From Azorhizobium oxalatiphilum (GTDB taxonomy: Bacteria > Pseudomonadota > Alphaproteobacteria > Rhizobiales > Xanthobacteraceae): DNA of 64,000 nucleotides. The stretch covers positions 1,703,743 to 1,767,742 of the forward strand of contig NZ_BMCT01000001.1 in the NCBI RefSeq assembly GCF_014635325.1. The letters run 5' to 3'. The notes under the pieces are model-generated. The model made no database searches and had not been told where the DNA came from. It was given only the letters and a program-made list of their open reading frames with translations. The position numbers were made by a program, and so were the translations under genes. How positions within the stretch are numbered: the first letter of the stretch is position 1; each line of letters begins with the position of its first letter. This document shows positions 7,762-16,104 of this stretch, piece by piece.

Positions 7762-8833
7762 GACCCGCTCCCTCGATGCTCTTGGCGCGGCGGTGCGCGG
7801 CATGGTCCGGCAGTATCTCAAGGGCACCGATGCGACGCTCCGGCAGAACTTCACCGCGGTCACCGCCAAGGTGCTGGCGCTGCTCGCCCGCGAGTACGAA
7901 TTCCGGCTGGCGTGGATCTATGCCCAGCTTTTCACCCGCACCACCACCGACCGCGCCGCGTTGCGCATGCAGGGCGCGGACTTCGGCATCTACCAGAAGG
8001 CCGCGTCGGCGGCCTCCGGCGCCATCACCGGCACCGGGCAGCCGGCGATCACCTATCCCGCCGGCATCCGCTTTCTCTCGGCCGGGCTGACCTATCTGAC
8101 CACTGCCGCCTTCACCGCAGCCCCTGACGGTACGTTCACGGCGGTTGTGCAGTCGGAAGCGGTGGGCGCGGCGTCGAACCGCGAGCCGGAAGCCGTCATG
8201 ACGCTGGCCGATCCCTCGCTCTATCCGACCCTGTCGGAAACCGCGGAGGTGGGCGCCGATGGGCTCGGCGGCGGGGCGGACATCGAGGGCATCGAGAGCT
8301 TGAAGGCGCGCATCCTCGAACGCAAGGCGCGGCCGCCGCAGGGGGGATCGCTCTCCGACTACGAGCGCTTCGCACTGGAGGTGTCCGGCGTGCTCAAGGC
8401 GTGGGCCTTCAGCTTCACCGGCGGCATCGGCTCCATCGCCGTCTTCTTCCTGTTCGATGGCCGGCCGAACAGCATCCCGACGGCGGCCGATGTGGATGTG
8501 GTGCAGACGCATATCGACAGCCTGCGGCTCATCCGCGTGGACGATACGGTCGCGGTCGCGCCCCTGCCGCAGGCGCTGGACGTGACCATCTCCGATCTGG
8601 CGATGGACACGCCGGAGGTGCGGGCGACGATCGAGGCGAACATCGCCGCGATGCTGCTCACGCGCGCCCGGCCGGGGCTCGATGCGGACCCGTTCGTCCT
8701 CTCCCGCTCGTGGGTGTCCGAAGCCATCTCGTCGGCCGCCGGCGAGGACAGCCATACGCTGGTGCTGCCCGCAGGCGACGTGACCTATACCGGTGGGCAC
8801 CTGCCGGTGCCGGGGATCGTGACCTATGCGTGA
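7751..8833 (+). CDS. Baseplate J-like protein (Mu gp47)
   Basis: A 360-residue baseplate J family wedge protein. The N-terminal half has the typical helix (LKGTDATLRQN ... LARE) followed by the A-x-G-x-I-T-G-T-G-Q-P beta domain. An E-G-I-E-S-L-K-A-R-I-L-E-R motif at about residues 178-190 is diagnostic for the family. ATG 7751 was chosen because it overlaps gp46 by 11 bases and begins the conserved MAYETRSLDAL start; an in-frame extension to 7661 has no support. Confidence 0.88.
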   Translation: MAYETRSLDALGAAVRGMVRQYLKGTDATLRQNFTAVTAKVLALLAREYEFRLAWIYAQLFTRTTTDRAALRMQGADFGIYQKAASAASGAITGTGQPAITYPAGIRFLSAGLTYLTTAAFTAAPDGTFTAVVQSEAVGAASNREPEAVMTLADPSLYPTLSETAEVGADGLGGGADIEGIESLKARILERKARPPQGGSLSDYERFALEVSGVLKAWAFSFTGGIGSIAVFFLFDGRPNSIPTAADVDVVQTHIDSLRLIRVDDTVAVAPLPQALDVTISDLAMDTPEVRATIEANIAAMLLTRARPGLDADPFVLSRSWVSEAISSAAGEDSHTLVLPAGDVTYTGGHLPVPGIVTYA

Positions 8834-9608
8834 TCCCGCCTTCAACACCCGGACGGAATATGAGGCTCCGACGGAGCCCTCCGAGGTGCTGCCGCCGGCG
8901 CCGTGGGATGCGCTGGCCCGGCCCGAGATCGACGATCTTCTGCCGGGCGGCCTGGCGCTGTGGCCGCGCGGCGCGGCATGGGGCTCGCCTGACGGCGCGG
9001 CGCGGGACACCGGCTCGGTGCTGGCGAACTTCACGCGCGTGCTGCTGGGCCCGTTCCGCGACCTCTACGCGCGCGCGTTCGGCATCACGCTGGAAAGCCG
9101 CGTCCTGACGCTGGAGAACAGCCTTGCGGACTGGGAGGCGGACTATGGCCTGCCGGATGCCTGCTCGCCCACCGACAGCCTCTCCGGACGTCGCCGAACG
9201 CTGCTCTCGCGGGTGCGGTCGGTGGCGACGATCACGCCGCAGGACTTCGTGCGGCTGGCGCAGGCGGAAGGCTTCGACATCGTCATCGAAGAGCCGGCCA
9301 CTTTCGAGTGCGGCTTTTCCGAATGCGGCGGTGAGCACACGCTCGGGGACCCGATCCAGGAGGTGTACTGGATTGTCCACATCTACGATCTCGCCATCGA
9401 CTATTTCACCTGCGGCGAGAGCGAATGCGGGCATGACCCGCTGTTTGAGACAGTTGGTGTTGAGCGCCTGCAATGCCTGTTCGGCCGGCTGTTCCCGGCC
9501 TGGACCCAGCCCGTCTACGTGCTGCACGAAAACCCGCGCCAGCAGCTGGTGCTGGGGGGCGTGCCGCTGACGCTGGGCGGTGCCCATCTCATGATCACGC
9601 CGCCCTGA
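8826..9608 (+). CDS. Tail protein, Mu gp48-like (DUF2313)
   Basis: A 260-residue protein overlapping the end of gp47 by 8 bases. The family marks are present: L-L-P-x-G-x-A-W-P-R-G-A-A-W at about residues 40-55, D-W-E-A-D-Y-G-L-P-D near 103-112, and a paired C-G-x-S-E-C-G / C-G-E-S-E-C-G motif with four cysteines that could bind metal or form disulfides. It links the baseplate wedge to the tail fibres in Mu. Confidence 0.85.
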   Translation: MRDPAFNTRTEYEAPTEPSEVLPPAPWDALARPEIDDLLPGGLALWPRGAAWGSPDGAARDTGSVLANFTRVLLGPFRDLYARAFGITLESRVLTLENSLADWEADYGLPDACSPTDSLSGRRRTLLSRVRSVATITPQDFVRLAQAEGFDIVIEEPATFECGFSECGGEHTLGDPIQEVYWIVHIYDLAIDYFTCGESECGHDPLFETVGVERLQCLFGRLFPAWTQPVYVLHENPRQQLVLGGVPLTLGGAHLMITPP

Positions 9609-9683
9609 CGGCCGCGCCTTTCCTTCCGAACGCCCGGCCGTATCGGCCCGGCGCCGCTTCTCCGTCCCGCATCAGGGGTCTCC

Positions 9684-10787
9684 ATGAAATACAATCCGCC
9701 CTACGGGTCCACCGACCCGAATGCGCCCTATCTCGACCGCAGTACGCCCGGTGCCATCTCCGGCTCGCGCGTGCCCGCGGTTGCGTTGGAACACCCTCAG
9801 CGCGAACTCGTGAACCTCCTCACGAAAGCGGGTCTGACGCCTTCCGCTGCCGACCTTCTGCAGGTTGTGAGGGCGGTTCGGTCCGGTCGCCTGAACTATC
9901 TCACGGCGGGCGGCACGGCCAATGCGATCACGCTTGCGCTCGATCCCGCGCCGGCTGTTCTCGACGAGCTGGTGGCGACCCCTCTCCGCATTCGTGTATC
10001 CGCCACGAACACATTGGCGGTGACCGTCAACGTCAACGGTCTCGGCGCGCTGCCGCTTCTGCTGCTTGGCGGCGCCGCATTGGTTGCTGGCCACTTGCCT
10101 GCTGGCGGCCTCGCCGAGATTGCCCTGCTGCCGGATAAGACAGCGTTCCAGATTTTGAGCCTCACCCCGGCGGCCTTTCCCAAGGGTGGGCGCCAGCGGT
10201 TCTCATCGAGCGGAACCTTTACGGTTCCTGCCGGCGTCAACCGCGTGGAGGTCGTGGTTCTCTCGGGCGGTGGGGGTGGAGGTGGAGCGAACAGCACCGG
10301 CGCTGCCGCCATGAGCGGCAACGGCGGCGCGATGGGTGCTGGATCCTACGCAGTGACACCGGGCCAGGCCATTCCCGTGATCGTCGGCGGCGGCGGCAGC
10401 GGAGGGCCCGCTGGCGCGAACAACGGAGGGGCTGGCGGCGCTTCGTCTTTCGGATCTTTCCTGACCGCCAATGGTGCTCTGGGAGGGCTCGCGTCCGGCG
10501 GTGGCATCCAGACATTCGCGGGCGCCAATGCCACGGTGAATGGCGCGAACATCTATTCCCTGATCGGCTCGCAGGCGCAGCCTGCTTATGCGCTGAGCGG
10601 AAACAACATCGTCCGATCCGCCGCCGGACCGCCGCCAAACGGAACCTATGGCGACCGCATCGGGGTGGACAGTTCCATCGGCGCGGCTGGAAACAACGCG
10701 GTGTCGCTCGGCCAAGGCGGCAGCGGAGCTGTGGGAAATGCGGCCGGTGGCCAAGGTGCGGCCGGCTATGTCGATGTGACCTGGTGA
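9684..10787 (+). CDS. Tail fibre / adhesin with glycine-rich C-terminal domain
   Basis: A 367-residue structural protein. Residues 1-160 are a beta-rich shaft-like part that begins with a virion attachment-type Y-G-S-T-D-P-N-A-P segment. From about residue 190 to the end it is a glycine-rich domain with poly-Gly runs ([21 protein letters not shown]). Similar domains are known from phage receptor-binding adhesins, where glycine-rich motifs pack as polyglycine-II helices and the variable loops between them contact the receptor. The protein ends in YVDVTW. Position directly after gp48 and before a small DUF4376 gene supports a fibre role. Host-range function is inference. Confidence 0.75.
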   Translation: MKYNPPYGSTDPNAPYLDRSTPGAISGSRVPAVALEHPQRELVNLLTKAGLTPSAADLLQVVRAVRSGRLNYLTAGGTANAITLALDPAPAVLDELVATPLRIRVSATNTLAVTVNVNGLGALPLLLLGGAALVAGHLPAGGLAEIALLPDKTAFQILSLTPAAFPKGGRQRFSSSGTFTVPAGVNRVEVVVLSGGGGGGGANSTGAAAMSGNGGAMGAGSYAVTPGQAIPVIVGGGGSGGPAGANNGGAGGASSFGSFLTANGALGGLASGGGIQTFAGANATVNGANIYSLIGSQAQPAYALSGNNIVRSAAGPPPNGTYGDRIGVDSSIGAAGNNAVSLGQGGSGAVGNAAGGQGAAGYVDVTW

Positions 10788-10797
10788 GGCAGCTTCC

Positions 10798-11370
10798 ATG
10801 ACGAACTATGCAGCCCGAATCTCCGGGGGACTTGTGGTCGAAGTTGTGGCGCTTCCCGCCGGTGTGGCGCTGGCTGACGCCTTTCATGCCGATGCCGGCT
10901 TCGTGCCCGCCACGGCCGATGTTGCGGCTGGGCAGTCCTACGAGGACGGGGCGTTCGGACCACCGCCGGCAATTCCTCTTTCGGTTGCCAAGGCCCAGCG
11001 TCTCGCCGCTCTGTCGGCAGAATGCGCCGCGGCTATCGTCAGTGGCTACTCCAGCGCGGCGCTCGGTACGGAACATCGCTATCCGTCCCAGGAGATTGAT
11101 CAGCAGAACATGTTGGGGAGCGTGTCCGGCGCCATGGCCGCCATGATGCTCATCGGCGGGGATGAACTGGCCGCCTGGACAACGCCGTTCTGGTGCGCAG
11201 ACGAAGCCGGCGCGTGGGACATGCGCCCGCATTCGGCAGCGCAGATCATCAAGGCTGGGCAAGACGGGATGGGGTGGATCGTCGCCTGCCAGATGCGCAA
11301 CGCCGAGTGCGCAAAAGCAGTGATGGCTGCCCCCGATGCCGAGACCCTAGCCGCCATCGTGCGGGAGTGA
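10798..11370 (+). CDS. DUF4376-containing tail fibre-associated protein
   Basis: A 190-residue protein. The N-terminal 60 residues (ARISGGLVVEV...) look like a short beta domain often seen on fibre-associated proteins. The C-terminal part matches DUF4376: an S-x-A-L-G-x-x-H-R-Y-P-S pattern followed by E-I-D-Q-Q-N-M-L. DUF4376 proteins usually lie next to tail fibre genes and may be fibre components or assembly factors. The stop is 3 bases from the next start. Confidence 0.65.
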   Translation: MTNYAARISGGLVVEVVALPAGVALADAFHADAGFVPATADVAAGQSYEDGAFGPPPAIPLSVAKAQRLAALSAECAAAIVSGYSSAALGTEHRYPSQEIDQQNMLGSVSGAMAAMMLIGGDELAAWTTPFWCADEAGAWDMRPHSAAQIIKAGQDGMGWIVACQMRNAECAKAVMAAPDAETLAAIVRE

Positions 11371-11373
11371 GGC

Positions 11374-12285
11374 ATGCCGGAAAGTCGTGAAATCCTCGAC
11401 GCGGATCTGGTTGCCTTCGACCCGGCGGGCGATCAGCTCATGGTACTGCGCAATGGTGATCAGCTGTACCGGGTGAACGGCTGGGACATCATCGCCACGG
11501 CGGCCACCGCCGCCATGGCGCTCTCCGATCTGATCGGACGCATGACGGTGGCGCCGTCGAGCGACGTGAAGGCGATGATGTCGCGCCTCATCGCCGAACT
11601 GATGGCGGCCGGCATCTGGGCGCGCCTTGATGCTCTCTGGATCCTGGCGTCGCATGATGCGCAGGCGGCGCGGCTCAACTGGAAGAGCAGCGCCTACAAT
11701 CTGACCGCCATCAACTCGCCGCCCTTCACGGTGAACAAGGGCTACAAGAATGCCCCCGGCACCAACGTGAGTTACCTGACCACGGGGTTCACAGGCGGCA
11801 CGGCTGGAGATAACTGGCAGCTCAACAGTGCCACGGCCGGCGTCTACTCGCCGGTCAATGGCATCAACGACGAGGGGGTGCTGTTGGGTGCATCGGATAT
11901 GTACGTGGAGTCGGGGCTCACTGATCCAGGCGTCCGCCTGATTCCTCGATATCATGGAAGTGGAGGCGGCGGCGTCAACACCACCAGCAATTCGTCGGTC
12001 ATGTCCCTGTCGCCCTGGACCGCGCCCGGCAGCTACATTGCCACTCGAAACCGGGCAGAAGACACGCTGCTCTATGAGAACGGTACGCTGCGGAACACTT
12101 TCCCGACGCCATCTCGCGCCAATAGCTTGCCTGTCTATCTCTTGGCTGAGAACTTCGGCGGCGGGTCCAGCTTCCACTCGGACGACATGCTGAATGTCGC
12201 CTTCGTCGGCGGCGGCCTGACGCAGCCGCAGATCGCGACGCTGCATGCTGCGCTCTCGCGCTATCTCACGAGCATTGGAGCCTGA
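11374..12285 (+). CDS. Putative tail fibre or lectin-like virion protein
   Basis: A 303-residue protein not assigned to a named family. Residues 1-90 are helical; residues 100-290 are Ser/Thr/Gly/Asn-rich beta structure with features of a concanavalin-like jelly roll (L-Y-E-N-G-T-L-R and N-V-A-F-V-G-G-G-L-T-Q-P-Q). The C-terminal helix (PQIATLHAALSRYL) is common at the end of LamG-like fibre domains. Position after the fibre and DUF4376 genes suggests a second receptor-binding or decoration protein. This function is inferred only from composition and context. Confidence 0.55.
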   Translation: MPESREILDADLVAFDPAGDQLMVLRNGDQLYRVNGWDIIATAATAAMALSDLIGRMTVAPSSDVKAMMSRLIAELMAAGIWARLDALWILASHDAQAARLNWKSSAYNLTAINSPPFTVNKGYKNAPGTNVSYLTTGFTGGTAGDNWQLNSATAGVYSPVNGINDEGVLLGASDMYVESGLTDPGVRLIPRYHGSGGGGVNTTSNSSVMSLSPWTAPGSYIATRNRAEDTLLYENGTLRNTFPTPSRANSLPVYLLAENFGGGSSFHSDDMLNVAFVGGGLTQPQIATLHAALSRYLTSIGA

Positions 12286-12287
12286 CC

Positions 12288-12515
12288 ATGTTTCTCATTC
12301 TGGACCAGGACCAGGCTGATGCTTTGCGGGGCGAAAGCTCGCCCGGCGCGGCCCTCGATCCGATCGCCCTCGCTGACGGCGTGCGGTGGGTGCTGCCTCT
12401 CGCGGTGCTCGACGATCCCGGCCATGCGTCCCGGCTGGACGCGCTGCTGACCTTGCCGGCGGAGCCGGTGGGGCCGGGCGAATTCGTCCGCGTGGAATTG
12501 CCCATCGAGGGCTGA
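12288..12515 (+). CDS. Small hypothetical phage protein
   Basis: A 75-residue acidic protein 2 bases after the preceding stop. It has an N-terminal D-Q-D-Q-A-D-A-L-R segment and no signal peptide, membrane segment or recognised motif. It is the last gene before an intrinsic terminator, so it closes the tail operon. Confidence 0.55.
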   Translation: MFLILDQDQADALRGESSPGAALDPIALADGVRWVLPLAVLDDPGHASRLDALLTLPAEPVGPGEFVRVELPIEG

Positions 12516-12541
12516 CGCTCCCGATATCGCTCCTTCAACGC

Positions 12542-12562
12542 GCCGCCTCCGGGCGGCTTTTT
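12542..12562 (+). terminator. Intrinsic terminator closing the tail module
   Basis: GCCGCC (12542-12547), loop TCCG, GGCGGC (12552-12557), then TTTTT. It separates the tail operon from the lysis cassette. Confidence 0.7.
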
Positions 12563-12622
12563 CATGCCCGGTCGCCGGGCGTGCGTCCCTTACCTGCAAT
12601 CCCCCACATTGGAGACTGGCCC

Positions 12623-13336
12623 ATGGCCGCCCCCACCTTCGCCTCCCTGCGGAGTGAATACGCACGTCTGCTCGCCACCATGACCATCACCAGCGGCAAG
12701 CTGGCGACGGTCGACGCCACGGCGAAGAAGGTGCTTGCGAACAAGGCCCGCTACATGACGGTGCAGAACGCCACCGGCGTGCCGTGGCTGCTGGTTGGCC
12801 TCATCCACTCGATGGAGGCCTCCCTCAGCTTCACCAAGCATCTGCATAACGGCGACCCGCTGACGGCGCGCACAGTGCAGGTGCCGAAGGCGCGCCCCGT
12901 CGCCGGAAAGCCGCCCTTCACCTGGGAGGAGAGCGCCATCGACGCCGTCCGCTACGACGGGCTCGACAAGGTCACGGACTGGTGCGACGAGCGCATCGCC
13001 TATCAGCTCGAGGGCTACAACGGTTGGGGCTACCGGCTCTATCACTCGGACGTGCTCTCGCCCTACCTCTGGTCCTTCACCAGTCACTATCGGGCGGGCA
13101 AGTACGCGGCCGATGGCAAGTGGAGCCAGACGCTGGTGTCGCAGCAGGTGGGCGCCATGGCGCTCCTGCAGCGCGTCCGGGCGCTGGACGCCGGCGCGTC
13201 TCCCACGCCTTCCGTCTCGAAGGGCACGCAGGTGGTGGTGGCCGTCGGCGCCACCGCGGCCACCACCGCGGCCGTGACCTGGTGGGACCAGATCACCGCC
13301 TTCTTCGCGCCTGTTCTCACTTTCTTTGGAGCCTGA
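12623..13336 (+). CDS. Phage endolysin, lysozyme-like family (COG5526-type), with C-terminal membrane segment
   Basis: A 237-residue murein hydrolase candidate. The catalytic region has an H-S-M-E-A-S motif at about residues 65-70, whose glutamate is the likely acid, followed by F-T-K-H-L-H-N-G-D-P-L. A P-F-T-W-E-E-S-A-I-D-A motif comes at about 103-113, and Y-N-G-W-G-Y at about 133-138. These fit the lysozyme-family proteins of alphaproteobacterial prophages. The last 35 residues form a hydrophobic segment (VVVAVGATAATTAAVTW...), unusual for a soluble endolysin; it may anchor the enzyme. ATG 12623 is preceded by GGAGA. Confidence 0.75.
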   Translation: MAAPTFASLRSEYARLLATMTITSGKLATVDATAKKVLANKARYMTVQNATGVPWLLVGLIHSMEASLSFTKHLHNGDPLTARTVQVPKARPVAGKPPFTWEESAIDAVRYDGLDKVTDWCDERIAYQLEGYNGWGYRLYHSDVLSPYLWSFTSHYRAGKYAADGKWSQTLVSQQVGAMALLQRVRALDAGASPTPSVSKGTQVVVAVGATAATTAAVTWWDQITAFFAPVLTFFGA

Positions 13337-13339
13337 GCC

Positions 13340-13543
13340 ATGAGCGGCGCAATTCTCCGCGTTCTGCTGCGCTATCTGGCCGGCATCCTTGTCGCACGCG
13401 GGCTGGTCAGCGCAGCCGATGCCGACACGCTCACCACCGATCCCGACGTCATGATCATCGTCGAGACCGGCGCCGGCATCCTGATCGGCGGCGCCACCGA
13501 GGCCTGGTATTATCTCGCCAAGCGCTTCGGCTGGCCGACCTGA
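13340..13543 (+). CDS. Putative small holin (Pam3-gp28-like)
   Basis: A 67-residue protein with an N-terminal amphipathic/hydrophobic segment (LLRYLAGILVARGL), a second hydrophobic segment (VMIIVETGAGILIGGATEAWYYL) and a Lys/Arg end. Size, layout and placement 3 bases after the endolysin match small two-segment holins that release endolysin by permeabilising the inner membrane. Assignment is by topology and context. Confidence 0.55.
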   Translation: MSGAILRVLLRYLAGILVARGLVSAADADTLTTDPDVMIIVETGAGILIGGATEAWYYLAKRFGWPT

Positions 13544-13556
13544 GGGGCCCGGCGCG

Positions 13557-13964
13557 ATGATCGGGCTGCTCACCACCATCCTGTCCTGGCTTTCGGGCGG
13601 ACTGGTCGACAGGGTGCTCGACACGCTGAACAAGCGGGTCGACGCCCAGACGGAGCAGGAGAAGCTCCGGACGCAGATCACCGTCGAGGCGATCAAGGCC
13701 GAAGTTGCTTCCCGGCAGTCGGACCGTGACGTTCTCGTCGCCGAGCAGGGCCGCTGGTACACGGCCATGGTCCGCCCGCTGCTCGCGGCCCCTGTGATCA
13801 TCTTCCTCTGGAAGGTGATCGTCTGGGACAAGGTGCTCGGTCTCGGCACCACCGACGCGCTCAACGGTACCGTCGCGGACTGGGCAGGGGCGATCGTCAC
13901 CACCTATGTGGGCGGGCGATCGGTCGAGAAGGTCGCCGCCCTGCTCACCCGCAAGAGCAGGTGA
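13557..13964 (+). CDS. Holin of the 3TM / GTA-holin type
   Basis: A 135-residue protein with an N-terminal hydrophobic helix, a charged coiled coil (about residues 20-60, rich in E, K, Q and R), and hydrophobic segments at about 68-90 and 105-120. A central R-W-Y-T-A-M-V-R-P-L motif fits the 3TM holin family found in gene transfer agents and alphaproteobacterial prophages, where W-x-x-x-x-R-P is conserved. It probably forms the lysis pore or regulates the smaller holin encoded just upstream. Confidence 0.7.
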   Translation: MIGLLTTILSWLSGGLVDRVLDTLNKRVDAQTEQEKLRTQITVEAIKAEVASRQSDRDVLVAEQGRWYTAMVRPLLAAPVIIFLWKVIVWDKVLGLGTTDALNGTVADWAGAIVTTYVGGRSVEKVAALLTRKSR

Positions 13965-13973
13965 GGGCGGCCG

Positions 13974-14249
13974 GTGGAAATCCTGCTCCAGCGGCTCATC
14001 GAATGGGGGCCGCCCGGCCTCGTTGCGGCGCTGTTCGGCTATCTCTTCCTGCGCGAGGCGCAGAAGCGTGACGACATCCAGCAGCGCTTCAACGATCTGC
14101 AGGACCGGCGCGTCCAGGAGGCGCGCGACGACATCGCCAAGATGACCACGGCCATCTCTGCGTCCACCGATGCGGTGGACACCAACACCTCTTCCATCAC
14201 GGCGCTGACCCGTGTGGTGGAGGCCACCACGCGCGGAGGTGGGCGATGA
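13974..14249 (+). CDS. Small membrane protein with coiled coil, lysis cassette
   Basis: A 91-residue protein starting at GTG 13974. One N-terminal membrane segment (about residues 12-28) is followed by a long coiled coil (EAQKRDDIQQRFNDLQDR and beyond). The layout resembles an inner-membrane spanin or Rz-like protein, but no overlapping lipoprotein Rz1 gene was found, so the role stays open. It overlaps the next gene by 4 bases. Confidence 0.55.
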   Translation: MEILLQRLIEWGPPGLVAALFGYLFLREAQKRDDIQQRFNDLQDRRVQEARDDIAKMTTAISASTDAVDTNTSSITALTRVVEATTRGGGR

Positions 14250-14491
14250 CCTCGCTGCTCAAATCCATCCGCAAACTGCTCGGGCTCGCGCCGCATCGCC
14301 CGGTGCCGGCCCCTCAGGCCCAGAACGATGAGGAGGTGGAGGCCATCCGGTCTCGCATCACGGACGCGGTGCAGCAGCTCGACGTGGCTGTGGAAGCATC
14401 GCGCACGGCGGGGAGTGAAGCGCGCGAGGCGGCCCTGGCGGCGCTTCGCTTCTTTGAGCAGAAGGGGGGCGAGCGTGGCCGCCGTCACTGA
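14246..14491 (+). CDS. Small hypothetical protein in lysis cassette
   Basis: An 81-residue protein with a basic N-terminus (MTSLLKSIRKLLGL), a Pro-rich linker and a C-terminal helix rich in Ala and Glu. It has no membrane segment. It overlaps its neighbours at both ends (ATGA at 14246; 17 bases at the 3' end), so it is probably translationally coupled to them. Not recognised. Confidence 0.5.
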   Translation: MTSLLKSIRKLLGLAPHRPVPAPQAQNDEEVEAIRSRITDAVQQLDVAVEASRTAGSEAREAALAALRFFEQKGGERGRRH

Positions 14492-14981
14492 ATTTCTGAA
14501 AGCGAATGGATTGCTGGCGGGCGCCCTGTTCTACATGGCGAGCGTCACCGCTGGGCTCGCGATCCTGCCGGCTGACATCACCTTCCCGATCCTCCACGCT
14601 ATGCGCCTGGTGGTCTCGGTGGTGCTGATCATCACCTTCGCGCGGGCACTGCCGCTGATCGTCCGCGAGCCCCGGGACCAGGGCTCGCAGTTGATCATCG
14701 GCATCCTCTTCGCCTGGTCGGCCGAGGTGATGATCAGCGCCTGGGGGCTGGCGTGGCGGATCTCCGACCAGTCGTGGATGCTGGACAGTCCCGTGCTCGG
14801 CGCCCTGCTGGCGTTGAAGATCATGGGCGGGACCTTCCACGTCACCTCGCCACGCGCCCTCGATGGGCGCGTGCCGCGCCGCAGCTGGCTGCTTCTGGTG
14901 GCCGGCGCGCTCATCGCCGCTCTGATGGCGGGCATCGTGATCGGTGCCCGCTGGAGCACGTTCTTCGTCGAAGTGATGTAG
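14475..14981 (+). CDS. Four-segment membrane protein, lysis cassette
   Basis: A 168-residue protein from GTG 14475, chosen because GGGGGCGAGC lies upstream and the first segment begins at once. Hydrophobic segments occur at about residues 10-30, 40-58, 75-95 and 140-160, with basic loops. It has no soluble domain. It could be an additional holin/antiholin or a superinfection factor; nothing in the sequence decides. Confidence 0.5.
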   Translation: MAAVTEFLKANGLLAGALFYMASVTAGLAILPADITFPILHAMRLVVSVVLIITFARALPLIVREPRDQGSQLIIGILFAWSAEVMISAWGLAWRISDQSWMLDSPVLGALLALKIMGGTFHVTSPRALDGRVPRRSWLLLVAGALIAALMAGIVIGARWSTFFVEVM

Positions 14982-15043
14982 GGGGCTGCGGGTGGTGATG
15001 TGCGACCCGTGGCCGGATTAGGGTTCGAAATGGTGGAGCCGCG

Positions 15044-15298
15044 ATGAAGGTCTATCTGTCAGTGGTGGATGGCCCAGACGGCGCCTTCCTTTCACTCGGA
15101 CGCCCAGACCAGCCGGCGGAACTCATCCCGCTGGATGCGATGGATTTGGCTGCTCTATCGGCGGGCGCTTCGGCGGCGTTGAGATGTCGCCTTCAGGAGC
15201 AGAAGTGGCCGCGATCCCACCAGTCTGGCATTGCCGCTCCGAATAACCCTCCTCGTCGGCGTTTCTGGTGGTGGCGACCTCGATCCGCCGCCTTTTGA
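15044..15298 (+). CDS. Small hypothetical protein at the end of the lysis operon
   Basis: An 84-residue ORF with a GTGGAG-type site before ATG 15044. The first 45 residues look like a normal protein (MKVYLSVVDGPDGAFLSLG); the end is Arg/Trp/Pro-rich. It stops 13 bases before a strong terminator, which supports it as the last gene. Not recognised, and it may be a degraded copy of a longer gene. Confidence 0.45.
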   Translation: MKVYLSVVDGPDGAFLSLGRPDQPAELIPLDAMDLAALSAGASAALRCRLQEQKWPRSHQSGIAAPNNPPRRRFWWWRPRSAAF

Positions 15299-15311
15299 AC
15301 CTCCCACCTCG

Positions 15312-15342
15312 CCCCGCCTCCTCCGGGAGGCGGGGCTTCTTT
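15312..15342. terminator. Bidirectional intrinsic terminator
   Basis: A perfect 10-bp stem (CCCCGCCTCC / GGAGGCGGGG, 15312-15321 and 15326-15335) with a TCCG loop, followed by CTTCTTTC. It lies between the prophage lysis operon and the convergent SRAP gene. Confidence 0.8.
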
Positions 15343-15345
15343 CGT

Positions 15346-16104
15346 TCAGCCGGTCCCGATCTCGCGGGCGCCCATGGTCTCGGCTGGCCCGTCCTTCCTG
15401 TCCCCTCGCGCAACGATGGTGAGCGCGTTCGCCGGTAGGGCTCGCTGCAGCGCCTTCGCATCCTCCCATAGCCCATTCATCCAGATCTCCAGTTCCTCGG
15501 GCTCAGTGAGGATCACCGGCATAGCCTTTGGGTGGACGCTGGCCACGGGCTCGCTCGGTTGGGTGGTGAGGAACCCGAACAAGTCCGTGGTGACCTCCCC
15601 TTCCCTCACTTTCCGCACACTGGTCCAGTCCCTGACGAAGATGCCTGCGAAAAAGCCAAGCGGCCGTTCCTCGCCAAAGGCGAACCACACATCTCCGCCG
15701 GCCGCTTTGTTGAATTCGCTGAAGCTGGTGAAGGGCACCAAGCAACGGTTCGCCGGCCCGAGCCACCGCTGCCAGTGCTTCGAGCTGGTGTTGCGGACGT
15801 TCGTGGTGCCGCCGTCCGGCTCCATGCGTACGAGGGCCTTGAAATCCTCCACCGGCTTGCCCTTGGCTGCCCGCTTCTCGGCCCGCTTCGTGGCAGCGTC
15901 CAGCAGCGCCTTCTGGGAAGATGGCATTCCCCAGCGCGCAAGCGCCAGTTCGCGCACGCCGTCCGCCCCGGTGCGCACGATAGGTGCCTCGTAGTCGGGG
16001 AAGATGCCCGGCATCGGCGGCAGGTTGCCCGTCGTGTCACGGAGCGCCTTCGCGATCTCGCGGATGGCCTGCTGACCTTTTGTCATAGAATATAGGTTGC
16101 ACAT
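15346..16104 (-). CDS. SOS response-associated peptidase (SRAP; YedK/HMCES family)
   Basis: A 252-residue SRAP protein. Members of this family form a covalent link between their Cys2 amine/thiol and abasic sites in single-stranded DNA, protecting replication forks. The start at 16104 is fixed by the family: it yields M-C-N-L-Y-S with the catalytic cysteine at position 2, whereas the upstream ATG at 16113 would bury it. Other marks are the R-W-G-M-P motif, the N-V-R-N-T segment, a glutamate in SFSEF at about 126-130, and the H-P-K-A-M-P-V-I-L motif holding the conserved histidine. It is separated from the prophage by a terminator and is divergent from a LexA-box operon. Such genes are common in phages and in chromosomes. 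Confidence 0.9.
   Translation of the reverse strand: MCNLYSMTKGQQAIREIAKALRDTTGNLPPMPGIFPDYEAPIVRTGADGVRELALARWGMPSSQKALLDAATKRAEKRAAKGKPVEDFKALVRMEPDGGTTNVRNTSSKHWQRWLGPANRCLVPFTSFSEFNKAAGGDVWFAFGEERPLGFFAGIFVRDWTSVRKVREGEVTTDLFGFLTTQPSEPVASVHPKAMPVILTEPEELEIWMNGLWEDAKALQRALPANALTIVARGDRKDGPAETMGAREIGTG

Noticed and set aside
15010-15044. GGTTCGAA sequence considered as a tRNA T-loop or attachment site
   Set aside because: No acceptor stem, anticodon arm or CCA-type end can be folded around it.
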